NCBI GenBank assembly: GCA_013399305.1
Contig: VXAI01000039.1
Location: forward strand, 3,154,868 to 3,218,867
Direction: 5' to 3'
Source of the DNA: Rostratula benghalensis
Taxonomy: Eukaryota; Chordata; Aves; Charadriiformes; Rostratulidae
Length of the DNA stretch: 64,000 nucleotides
This document shows positions 25,551 to 37,392 of this stretch, piece after piece. Position 1 is the first letter of the stretch. Every line of letters begins with the position of its first letter. A program made the translations under genes and the position numbers. The notes below the pieces were generated by a model. The model had not been told where the DNA came from, did not search any database, and worked only from the letters and a program-made list of their open reading frames with translations.

Positions 25551-27164
25551 GTCTTATCTGAATTGGGCTACCTGTAATTCCGCTGCCAGAGCAGGGAGCA
25601 CAGCAAGTGTGGGATTTGAAGAGAGCCCACCAGAGACACTGTGGACTTGCTCACGTAACTAAAACCGGGTTATGTGGGTTATGCCTGTGCTGGTAACTAG
25701 AACAAACTGTGCCTGTGTGCTGGACCCGAGGGCAAGTATCACAGCATAGCTCATGTCTACACAGCCACATTCTCCTCGTTTCCCAAAATAGAGAAGCCTG
25801 AACTGCAGCGTTAACTGGGAGCCATCGTTGGCCTTTGCTGTCCCCACCCTATTCTCCCTAACAGTGCTAAATGGCATTGGCCAGAACTGGGCCAGGAAGG
25901 ACAAACCCAAGAAGAGTATACTGGGCACTCACACACCAGTGCTTTGGTGCATGGTCCTAGGACCTGAACAAACTAAACTAAAGCTGCCCTATATATGCTT
26001 CACCCAACTTTTCTTAGTAGGTTCAATATAGGTACAGCCTAGTGTATGAGCAAGACACTAGTTGAGATTAAAATAGTATTCAAATAATTGGACCCCAGCT
26101 ATAAACACCATAATACTAGTTTTTGCACTTCTCTGTCCTGCTGTGTTTGTTATACAGGAAGGGAAGTCTAAATCATTTCGCTATGTTTATGAATTCCCAA
26201 TGTGCATTAACATTCAGTGTAATAAACTGGAAAATGCCAAGTGCTATTTTAAAGCTTCTTTTTCCAGACACACAGTGCTTCATATTTGGTCCTTTTTCTT
26301 GCAGGCTTTATGGCCATAGAAAGAATAGTGAGACAACAGGATGAATAATGTACTTAATTTAGAATGATTTTGCAAGCTTTTGCGAATAGATTTCTAAACT
26401 CCTTTTTATGTTAAAGAGAGTTATTTTAGTTTTTCTTACTTTAGGGTAAAACAAAGTATCTTCATATTAAGGGAATGTTTTCTGTAGTTTTTTATTTGTT
26501 TTGTAGTTTGGGTTTTTTTCTATAAACTAATGGTAACTTGTAATGTTTTTAATTCCTTGGAGCTGAAGAAAAGCAAAACTTTTTTATTTATAGACATTTA
26601 TAAAAGGATCTGATGCATTCTCCAGAAATCAATGATTTGGTATAAATAATAGCTTGTTCTTTACCTGCATCACTGAGATTCATTGCACTGCTTAGATGGG
26701 AACAGATTAGAGTTTGTATTAAAAATCTCCCAGAACCGGGGGTTCAAAAGATATTTGGATGTGGTGACCAGTAACGTGACAACAGTGGGTGGACATTGAG
26801 TGGGAAGAATGTAGAAGGAGAGAAGTTGAATGCCACCGATTCTTTGGAGCTGAGAAAGTGATAAGGAAAAAGAACCTAGCATTTGTCCTTAGGATCTCTT
26901 CGGATGCAGCCAATCACCACTCCCAGTGGCAAATTCATGGAGGAGTGGAACGAATTCATAGAATTGAATAATAGATTCACACACTCTAGAGTTTGCAGGT
27001 TTAGAAATATTATGTGTTTGAGGAAATAGTGGTTACTAATACTGCAGCTTTCTGTGTAGGGGTAGGGACAGTGATCCAGCTGAACAGAAATCATGTTCTA
27101 TGATGGCATCAAGGTGCCAACAGGCTTTGTTTTTCTATATATTGTATTAAAAGTCTAGTTGAAG

Positions 27165-27260
27165 GGAATGAACTAGTGGTCAAAGCATCAGACTGGAGTG
27201 GAATTGTGCATCCCTCCTTATTGCCTTATTGCCTGTTACCCAAGTTACATGCTACATCCT
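27165..27260 (+). repeat. Probable MIR-like SINE, 5' tRNA-related part
   Basis: AACTAGTGGTCAAAGCATCAG and ACTGGAGT followed after about 40 bases by GTTACCCAAGTTAC recall the amniote MIR head (AGTGGTTAAAGCAC-type box) and the GGGCAAGTTAC core. It is strongly diverged and no 3' end is seen. Confidence 0.4.
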
Positions 27261-29949
27261 GTTTGTTAGCTCCTTTTCACAGCCATGCTGCCAAATTCTT
27301 ATGCTATGGTCAACTCTCACCCCAGTGGAGTCAATGCAGTTTCTCATTCTTGACAGCAAGGTAACTGAGTCTGTAGGAATTATCTCAAAACTAACATGAC
27401 AGAGTTGAGGAAAAGTAAAAGCTCAGAAACCCCACTGCTATTTTCTAGGAGAAGCTTGTGGAAGAGTTGAGGAGGAGAGGCAGATATAACTTGTTCTTCT
27501 TTTAATAACATCAGGTAACTTATTCCACTGGTCATGTATCATCCAAATAGCTGAGATCCGGGAAAGAGACAGAGAGTGATTTTGCATACTGTCACCCACA
27601 GTAGGTTTTGTCTCATCAGTATGATGCCTTAATAAAGCACTGACAAGTTTTATTTCTGTAAATTATCAAGTACTGTGAAGAATCTGAAGCTTCACACACA
27701 GAGGCATATATTTATATAAACTGCCACTAAAGACACTCATGAACTGGTACATTTTTCTCTTTTGATTTATTGGGAAGGATTACATCCCAAGGACAAAAAT
27801 AGATAGGACAAGTGCAAAGTGTTTCTAAATAATTAAAGTAATTTTGCATGTTTTCTGTTAATGTCAGAAGTTAATGTCCACTGAAATGAGAGGGAGAAGC
27901 ATGAGAAGCAGAGATACTCAGTGCCAAGCCAACAATATGCATTTACCATGTTTAGCAAAACATTAATTATCCACATTAGCGATGCTGACAAACCAGTAGG
28001 CAAGTCTCAGAGAGCTATTTACATTACAGCAACTACAATTGTTAAAAACCTTTGAAAAGGTACCACAGTACCTTTCCCTAAAGTAGGTAAATCCTTGAGA
28101 ACAGCTGACCCAGATATCTAAGGTAATTTGAGTGTGTCACCCACATACTAGTCCATGTCAGAAGCCAAACACCTTTGAAGGTTTTCAGCTTAGAGTGATT
28201 TAAAGGTATCCAATGCAAACACTCTCTAAACTACACTGAAACTGAAAAAACAACAATAGTACCTGAAAAAAATGAGCTTCTTATGAATAAAGTATAGAAT
28301 TATCTAAAGGACCTAGGTCAATCTAAACTTTGAGTTATTGTTAAAATGCTAATTGTTTGCCTTAATAGGGCAGCTGTGCCAAAGAAACTGCTGACTACTG
28401 GAACAAATCTGATGTGTGATTGCCATTTATAAGTGGATTAAGAGTGCATATGTAATGTGAAGTGATGAGAATTTATGTTTAATAATAAAATTATCCTTGT
28501 GAAATTTTCAGGCTGTCCAAACACATTGTGCTCCAGCACCACATGGACAGTGAATAACTTAAAGGACAAAAAAATGCACTATCAATAGTCTGAGGTGAAA
28601 AAGTAGTATTCCTTCGTATTACTACAGCTATTGTAAATGCCCTCCTATTAAAAAAAAACCCAAACAAAATAGTTCAGAGGCAAAAAACCCTTACAATAAA
28701 GAGTTTTCTGCTTTGCTGAATATCTTTCTAGAGAGTTTGGAAGGAAACAAAAAATTATCATCTGTGAAGTCATTCTCTGTTATTTTTATTAAAATTCCAG
28801 ACCTTTAATGAAGTTTAAACCCACAAGGAAGAAGAGAAAGGTAACGTTTCATTGATGCACACGAAGGCTGGATAAAACACAATGAGAAAAATTGGACTGA
28901 AAGGCTTCATAAAAGGAATAAGAGATTTACTCTTCCTTTAGTAATACCTAAATCTACCTGGAATATAATCCCTTGCTCAAACAACAACTGCAGGCAATTG
29001 CTACAGCTTCTCTAAGCCTTTTACTGATGGTTTGAAAATTGTTTCGATTCTGTCTTTATTCTGCAGGGATTCTGTGAGGAACCTGAGGCATGTGTAAGAG
29101 TCATTGTGCAAAATGACCTAAACCTTCAAAACTTTCTAAACCTTAGAAGCTGCTTCACAGCACACTGCACCACTATGCAACAGTACAGGACCAGGTTAAG
29201 TGCAGAGTACTTCCTCCATCACTCATCATTTGACTGCAGCAGTTGCTGAAAATGTCAACAAACTAGTGAAAAGAATAAGGTTTACAGATTACACTAAAGT
29301 AGCTTCTAATTCTGTACTCTGGATTGTATAAGGCAGAATTCAGTAAGCTTCTATGACAAGAATACACTTGAATCTTAAAGTAATTGCCAATGTACTTTCC
29401 TTATCTTGATAAAGTAAATAGGAAGCTCTAACAAGTAGTGAAAACCAAAAGCATTCCTAGAAAATCAACAGAAATTAAGTGAGGGGATTTTTTACAGATG
29501 GAGTTTAAACAATTATCAGTGCACAGGACACTGACCTATTCTGTGAAATCCTTAATAGGTTAAACTACAGTCAAACAATTACGCAGTATTCTCAGCACGG
29601 AGAAACATAAATGGTATTTGCAGGTAGTTTGTTAATGTAGGAGAGCAAATGAGCAATAAAACATAGAAGACAAATAGTTCATCTGCAAGAATACAAGATA
29701 CACAGCCTTAAAAGAAGATGAATGTTTGTGAGTTTTTATAGCTTAGTATGTTAAGCATCATTTGCTGTCATCAGTATAAAACTCCTTTCTAAAGCAGTGA
29801 TAGCTATTGTAAGCTGCTCTCATTTGCAATTGAAACAAAGAATTCACAATGACATTTCAGGCTCTTTTCCACTCCTTTCTCATCCTACTCCTTCTAAAAT
29901 CAGTTTATCTCACCGTATTTTCTCCAAGACATCTAAGATAGTATTTATT

Positions 29950-30005
29950 ATTTTGGTTTGAGGTTTTTTTGTTTTATTTTTATTTTGTTTTGTTTTTTTT
30001 TTTAA
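29950..30005. repeat. GTTTT/ATTTT-rich low-complexity tract
   Basis: Interrupted GTTTT and ATTTT units end in a ten-T run. It is a degenerate simple repeat, or the decayed poly(A) of an antisense insert, though no insert body is recognised next to it. Confidence 0.7.
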
Positions 30006-30469
30006 TTATCTGAAGGTGGTTTTAAATCTGGAAATGTTGAAAACCACCAAAAGAAAGTTGTAAAAATAGCTACAGATTTCAGGCTATGAAATACCATTGG
30101 CCTTTTCACTGTGGTTTTTGGAGCTTTCCTAAGGTTTCTGCTGCAGAGAAACTGTGTTTGTGAAACCCAACTCAAGACCCAGGGTGAGTGTGTATTGAAA
30201 GGTCCCTACGTCAGCATTATGGGCTGGCCCTAGCTAGCAGCCAAGAACGCACTCAGCCCTCTGCTCACTCTCCCATGCCCAGCAGGATGAGGGAGAAAGT
30301 AGGGAGAAATTTCGTGGGTCAAAACAAAGACAGACAACTGACTTACCAAGTACTGCTATGTGGAAACTAGACATGATTTGAAGAATTTAACTTAATTTAT
30401 TGTCAGTTGGCATAAATATTTAGCTACTGATTTGGTAATGGGAAGCAAACAACCAAAAGACAAACGTTT

Positions 30470-31022
30470 CAAACACCTATCGTTCCTGTTTTCCAGGCTC
30501 AGCTTCACTCCAGACTCCTCTCCTCCCCTCTCCTTATCACTGTGGGTTACATTCAGTCCCTTCAGGGAGGAAACGAGTAGCACAGGGGACTGTGGTCAAA
30601 GATGTAGTTGTTTCTCTCTGCAGCTCCTTCCTTTGCCTACTTTTCCTGTGCTCCAGTTGGGTCTGCAGCAGACTACAGTCCCTTCAGTGGTGTGCCTACT
30701 CCACCACTGAGCATGTGGTGTGCCTGCTCCACCTCTAGCTGGGGTGTTTCTTCTGTTTCTCACTCTTTTTGATGACTTCTCCTTTCACTGCTCCCTTATT
30801 CCCTCCTCTGCTCCCTCCCTCATCAGCATTTTTTGCTTTTAAATATGTTTTTAGAGAGGTGCCATCAAGTTGGCTAATGGGCTCTGCTCTGCTCTGTGGT
30901 GGTTCTATTGCAGAGTCATCTGGAACAGTCTGTGCCCAGCACAGGGCAAGCCCTGACCTCCTTCCACAGAAGCCACCCTTGAAGCTCCTCCTCTATCAAA
31001 ACCTCACTACCTACAACTAACA
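30470..31022 (+). mobile_element. Old avian ERV/LTR-type repeat fragment
   Basis: The block follows a remembered avian LTR-retrotransposon family. It has CCCTTCAGGGAGGAAAC (about 30558), GTCTGCAGCAGACTACAGTC, repeated CCTACTCCACC/CCTGCTCCACC words, a TTTTTTGCTTTTAAATATGT stretch, GAGGTGCCATCAAG, a CTTCCACAGAAGCCACCC word and an end near ACCTACAACTAACA (31022). It is GC-richer than its surroundings and holds only broken frames, the longest at 30769-31020. No protease, RT or envelope sequence is present. The exact ends and whether it is a solo LTR are unknown. Confidence 0.5.
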
Positions 31023-34000
31023 GTCAGGAATTTTCATTCAGTGCCAAGTTACAGGGAAAAATGTAGTTCTCTTTCTCTTAATGACATATTCCCCAACTAA
31101 TGTTTCTGTAGGTGCCACCTCAGTTCATGACTGTAAAATATTCTACAGGAAATTTTGATGAATGCACCCAGTGGTGCTACCAGGCACTTTTGGCCTTCAG
31201 CTCCAAATGTAAAACAAGCAATTATTGGTGGAGGTATTCCCAGGCCCACACATGCTACTTTCATCACAGCAAGACACCAGGCGGTGAAATTGTTCACAGA
31301 TAACACGTGCTAAACAGAGTGCTCAGGAACAGATACAATGCAATGCCTCTTCCTCTTACCGAAAATCAAGTAACAATAATCTTATCCAAGCTTTAATAGG
31401 GCCTCTAATTTTATTTTAGCCATCATTTGAAGGGGGTTTTCAAGCTCACTCCTTTTGCTGTGTGGCATCAGTCAGGTCAGCTAATTTTAAGCTGAAGAAC
31501 TTTAAATCTGATTTCTGTGACAAAAAATCTGTCAGAAACCCAGGAAGCTCTGTGGCATACAAGGGCTGCTAGCCAATTTTTTCCAGGTAGCTTAAGGGAG
31601 GTTGATTTTCTTCACCCTAGGGTCTGAATGTCTTTGGTCCACTTGAAAAATCCTTGCCTCTGGTCTTAGTTGTCTCCTTTACAAAGTCTGACATCGTAAT
31701 TCCTAACATAATTCTTAGGGAAAGCTAAATCAACAGAGCACTTTCCACATGCATGGAGAATTAGGGAGATAGAGGAATTACTCCTTTTCCCTCACACCTC
31801 TTTATCAGTGTGTGAGTTGAATAAGCTTCCCCTCAGTTTTAGGTGAGCACAAAACTATGAGCATGGAATAGGCTTCTACGAATATTTTTCGAATGCTCAA
31901 TATTGTTGAAAAAGAGGTATTGGCTTCAGATGATGAAAATATGAAGGCAGCAGAAATCTACATTCTTGCCATGCTTAGCCATTGCTGAAAGTTACATCTC
32001 TATTGTGTTACGAGAACCTACAACTGCTGTTCTGCATGTCAACCATTTGCAGTGCTGAACTAAAGGGATGGCAATTTTAATAATAATAATGTAATTGTAC
32101 TTTGAGTAATTGTGCATATTGTATTGAATTCAAAAGCTTTGACTTCGACTTAACAGCAGCATCAGAAAATGTTTTCATTCTACAAAGCACAGTAGAAGAC
32201 TGTCATCAGCCTACAGCCTTCAGGCACATAGGTCTCTTTCCAAAAATAGGTTAACTCCTTCTACCAAATGAAGAACACCTAAATCAAAACTCTGCAGTGT
32301 ATTTGGCTGCTATGTATATCGTGTAGCATAGAGAGTGCTGTAATTAGTCATCCCTTCCCAGTGGTAATTAATGGAAAAAGTTCAGACTTCAGCAACAGTG
32401 TGTCTCTTTTCAAAACCTATCAATCATTTTTTAAATTTGCAGATTATATAAAACATTTTGAATGCTTACAGTCTGTTACATTTTATTGCCACATCCAGCC
32501 TGAGGACAAGAGTTCACTGGCATTTAAGCAATGCAGGGAGACTTAAAATTTGTATGTGAAGTTGCTAACTTTATTAACATCTATATTATTCTTACTATGC
32601 TTTTTCCATTTCCTTTATTTAAGTAGCTGATCATCATAGTTAAGTGAGTCATTAGCATCCCTTTTAAGCAATATTTGATAAGGCAGACTTCCCCAGGCAA
32701 ACATTTTGATTTCAAGCTCATTATTTTATACAGTTCTAAATACTTATACAAGTAACCTGTATAGAAGAGATATTATATAGAAACCTAAACCAATCAACAA
32801 GCATGCAAAGTTTTATTTCTGAAGATATACACAATTTTGCTGCTGTTCTGCAAGTATTGGCTAGTAATGTATTCAGGTTTGATTTTGAACAACACAAAAT
32901 ACTGCTTATCTTATCAAAGTAGAGAAATTTTAAATAATAGTCTGGTGCAGTCATAATTATAAAGGTAGCATTAGCTTCCAGGTGAGTGCAGTGAATTGGA
33001 AAGGATGTGGTGGCAAAAAAAAAGAAAGGTTGTGTTACCCTGGATGGCAGAAGTGGGGGAACGTTGAAGGTATAGTTCCTCTTGTGAGGGTATAGTTCAA
33101 AGCAGCAGGCAAACAAGTTGCTTCATGTGAAATTTTCAGCCTCTATCAACCCATCCATTTACCATAAGAATACAAGAAAAAGGTGTCTGGAGTGATACAG
33201 CCTGAAAACCTCTTTGTTTCTATTTATCTGGAAACTTGAAAGGGCTGGTTAATAAACGATGATCAGACTCGTTACTTATTGATCACAATAGTAGTAATGT
33301 GTGTGTGTGATGGCAAAAACAATATGCACCATAGTGCAAGATTAAAAAGGGGATTTTTTGTAGAAATTAATATTTAACTTTATCAGAGAAGTTACTGTGG
33401 AAGTTTATTGGTTTTAGGATAAGCCCTCACACATACTGAGTAAAGACTACAAATGTAAGATTGTTAAGCTAATAATCTGTGCCACATGAATAATTCGTAC
33501 AGAATGATGCTGAGACCAGGGAGATTAGCTAGCAAAAGGTAACAGCATAATTTTCAATTGTTCTCAGTCATGGGAGTGTCAAGCTAGAGAGCACCAGTCT
33601 CAAGATATTCTAATATCAAGGCATCACCTCAGTACCCTTCCATTTTCACAACCATGGCCAGTATTCAGTAGTTGAATTCGAGGCAACATTGTGTGGCCTT
33701 TGCGGATGTGTGTGAGATAGTGAAGGGACAGGAAATCCCTCTGACAACCTAAATTAACCATGCTGTTTCTTTGTGCCACTGTAGGACAGGTATAGAAAAG
33801 AAAACACAGTATGTCTTGCAGTTTTTACTTTATCTCATTAAATGAGCCATGGGAGCCCTGATCACAGGAAGCAAGAGAGCTAGTCTAGCCGGCTGCTCTT
33901 TCTGGGATAGCAGAACTTGCTACTTGTCTTGCTCCTACCCTTTCCAGGCATCTTTCTAGACACTACCTTGTTGTCATGGAGACCTACACAGAAAATCGTA

Positions 34001-36867
34001 TCATAGCCCTAGCAATGAAAACTCCTAAATAGTCATAAACCCAGGTCTTTGCTGTGAAGCCTTTCTCATTGCAGTCAAAATAAAATCCAACAATATGTCT
34101 GTATAGAGGCAGCCATACAAGAAATATACTTTCTTCTATCACAAGGTGGATTTTAAATAGGGCAATGACATTTCCAATATTTTGCTATAAAAAGCAATAA
34201 GCCAGAGAGGAGCTGTCTTGAACCTGGCATTCAGCAACTTGCAATAGACTCAGAACATCGTTATTTCATATCTTCTGTTAGAGAAATAGTTCCAGTCTTA
34301 CTGTAGCTATTGTTGCTATGGTTCTATATGTTGGAATACATGTTTATCTGCACATTGCCTATATGATTATTACCTCATATGATAACAAAATGAAAGGAGC
34401 TGCACATTTGAAATTTTCATCCTCCCCAATTGGGGAGTGTAGGGTCTGCTGTTGTAGGCTACTCCAGAATAATGGCTTCAAATATACTAAGAGGTAGTCT
34501 GAAAGTGATTTAGGACATATCTCAGTTTTGCAAGGGATTGTCTTCTAAGTGCATAATCTTAGCTTTGAACAAGCTGGTTCATTTTTATAGCACAAAAAGC
34601 ACATCTCTATAATAAAACGTGGTACTAGACAGAGACTTTTCGGCTTGGTCTGTGCCATTTAGCAGATTCCAGAAACAGAATTGTCTGCTGTTCTGCTTGG
34701 GCAGTCTCTTTGTCCGAATTCAAAGTAATTTCAGGGCTTTAATGTATCCTGAGTTACTGGCTTCTGTCCTGAGACTGGCAGAACTGTGTCAGTATGACTC
34801 TGCACCACCACCAGTAAACTCAGCCCCATGCTAGTATTACTTTACTGCTTTTAGCAGACAAACCAGTTGATATGGATTCCCTTGGGCAGCCTCACAGTAA
34901 TCCTTGGAGCAGTATTGAACACGTCCTGTGACCACAGAGCACAAAGAGCAAAACAGAGCCTGCACTGTGACTATCCTTTAAATAAATATCAAGCTATAGA
35001 GAACACAGCACCAGTCAAGGTTCAGGATTTACTCTTCAGGGACTTTCCCAAAAAAGTGCAAGGTTGCTTCTCTCCTATGTGTTTCATATCTACACACAGC
35101 AATAAGACAGGTATTTGATATCAAGACACAAAAGCTCATGGGCCTCAAGGATGCCATGAGACAACCACCTCTCCTGAAAGAGGCTAGAATGGCTGTGAAT
35201 AGACTTCAGCTGAGCCAGGTTCTCTTGTAAACAAAGTTCAAGTGAAAAAATGAGGGAATGGCAAAAAAATCAAACCATGTATTTATTTAGCTCCCAGTGA
35301 CTCTCCTACTTACTGCCTCTGTTGTCCTACTCACTGCTGAGAACAATTAAGGAGGCATGTCTCCCTCACAAAGTTCCACAAGGGCTGACCTTTTTTATCC
35401 CCATGGTGTACACTGCATAAAAACTCAGCATAGCACAAAAAGTGTAAAATCCCAACTCAGCTAGACCCTCAGGGGACCTGTTCTTTGTACACTTCCTGTC
35501 CCCTATAGTCAAACAGGAGCCACTCAAAACCCCCCTCGATCTCCCTGGCTTTTGCAGTATAGAAGAGTTTTCAATCCAATCTCTTCCTCTTTCTTTTCCA
35601 TGCAGCACTGACTTAAGCATGCTCCATGCAGCAGAGTCACACAGAGCAAACAATTTTTGGTCAGGGTAGAATTCAGTCATGTTTATTTATATAGCTAGAC
35701 TAATCACTGCAACCTTCTGATGGTCACCATGTGTCTGGCAAGCTTCAGCTGCGGTGTTCTGGGAAGCTACAGCCTTGCCTTCTCCCATACATTCCCTTAT
35801 GCAGACAGGAATGAAAGAGGGAGCACTGCGAGACAATTAAAATCCAGCTCCTATACCTACATATTAGAGCAGCTGAACTTTTGCTCCCTCCTTGTTCTTC
35901 CTGTCCACACCCTGCAAATCCAGCAGCTGCTTTATACAGAGTATAATCTGAGGTGAGACACTTGTAAGAACTAGTGCTGCATGCATTTTCACATGAACTA
36001 TCGCACTTAGAAACAAACACTATTTAAAGTGGATTGTCCCAGGAGTCTCCCTCAGTCAGCACAATGCACTTTCCCAGAAGGAGTTCAATTTCAGGTCTTG
36101 AACTTGTCCCACGCTCCCAGACCTCCTAGGCCCAAGAGTGTGGCAGAGTCATTAAACGCAAACCCTAGCTGGGAGCTGGTACTCTTGATAGGTCAGTTCT
36201 GAGCCATTCAAAAAATGAAGTTTGTGTATCCAAAAGGGGAGTCAAATTTGGCCTTCCTCACTCAAAAGCTGACCCTCTGCCACCCCAAGGAAGGGAAGTC
36301 TAAGCACTCCTGGGAAAGAAAACAATTCTCTTTCCCATTTTTCCCCTTTCCAAAGAAACCCCCCAAGGAGAGCCATAAGGGGGTAATTTTGAAGAGGAAA
36401 CTGAAAACTACAAGGATTTTCACAATTCTTATTATTTTTTTCTGTAAGGCTATCTAGAACCTGAAGGACTTCAACAGATACCTGATCTATTTTTTTGTGG
36501 TGCTAACAGTCTGCCTTTTGTGGAATGTATGGTTTCAAAAGACATAGGGGGTGAAGTTGATAGGGAATGTGAAGAACATAAGGACTGGAGTTAATCAGTG
36601 CCTTGCACAAGAGAAGACCCTTTGTTTTAAATATTTTCTTCTTGTCTCCTGTTTTCTAAAATTATCTGGCAAAAAAATGCAAATGGCTTGCAGCAGTCTG
36701 TCTCCTTTCAAATCAGTGAAGCTGTGCTGATTTGCACTTCTGGGGAAAACCATGAAGGTAGCGACAGTCTAATAACTGTAATCATCTGCTGCAGTCTCAA
36801 AAAAAATGTTAATAAAGGTTTTCAGTCTGGTTTTAAAAAGTATTGTTATGATCTTTCTATGGTCAGG
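31023..36867. other. Unique non-coding DNA, about 5.8 kb
   Basis: No gene or interspersed repeat is recognised. Frames reach 126 codons (minus, 32736-33116) without similarity. A GTTGTCATGGAGAC word near 33970 partly fits the RFX X-box (11 of 14 positions). The run 36215-36420 is purine-rich. Confidence 0.55.
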
Positions 36868-37392
36868 AATTTCTGTAGTGTCCAGTTATGGACATCTCAA
36901 CACAAGAGAGATATTGAGGTGCTGGAGCAAGTGCAAAGGAGGGCAATGAAGCTGGTGAAGGGCCTGGAGAAGAAATTTTATGAAGAGCAATTGAAGGAGC
37001 TTGGACTGTTTAGTTTGAGGAAGAAGAGGCTGAGGGGAGACCTCATTGCTCTCTACAACTACTTGAAAGGGCATTGTAGAGAGGCTGGTGCTGGTCTCTT
37101 CTCACGGGTGATTAGCTATAGAACAAGAGGGAATGGCTTCAAGATGCAAAGGGGTAGGTTTAGGCTGAACATTAAGAAAGAATTTTACACAGAAAGAGTG
37201 GTCAGAGCCTGGAATAGGCTGCCCAGGGAGGTGGTTGACTCCCCATCCCTGAAAGTTTTTAGGAGTCATTTAAATGTGGTGTTGGGGGATATGGTGTAGG
37301 GGAGTACTTTATAGAGTAGGGCAGATGGTTGGACTTGATGATCCCAAGGGTCTCTTCTAACCTGAATGCTTCTATAAGTCTATGATTCTATA
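36868..37392 (+). mobile_element. CR1 LINE, 3' end of ORF2 and tail
   Basis: A plus-strand frame from about 36868 to 37299 gives the CR1 C-terminus: [92 protein letters not shown]. It is uninterrupted to its stop, then enters the 3' UTR (GGTTGGACTTGATGATCCCA type) and ends at 37392 in TCTATGATTCTATAA. The copy is 5'-truncated well downstream of the RT catalytic box. The in-frame methionine at 36688 is in flanking sequence. The tail wording differs from the other copies, suggesting a separate, fairly young subfamily. Confidence 0.94.

Larger units (their letters stand above)
22351..30469. other. Unique non-coding DNA, about 8.1 kb
   Basis: No gene is recognised. A TTG/ATT-rich microsatellite-like tract lies at about 22915-22970, a paired GTAATTAAC site at 25522-25542, a MIR-like scrap at 27165-27260, a short perfect hairpin (AAAGGTAC stem) at 28056-28075 and a GTTTT/ATTTT-rich tract at about 29950-30005. 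The part at 25480-25990 is GC-richer, with open frames on both strands that match nothing I know. Confidence 0.55.

Noticed and set aside
32736..33116. 126-codon minus-strand frame as a gene
   Set aside because: Phe/Ser/Cys-rich translation of AT-rich DNA, with no domain, splice signal or neighbour to support it.
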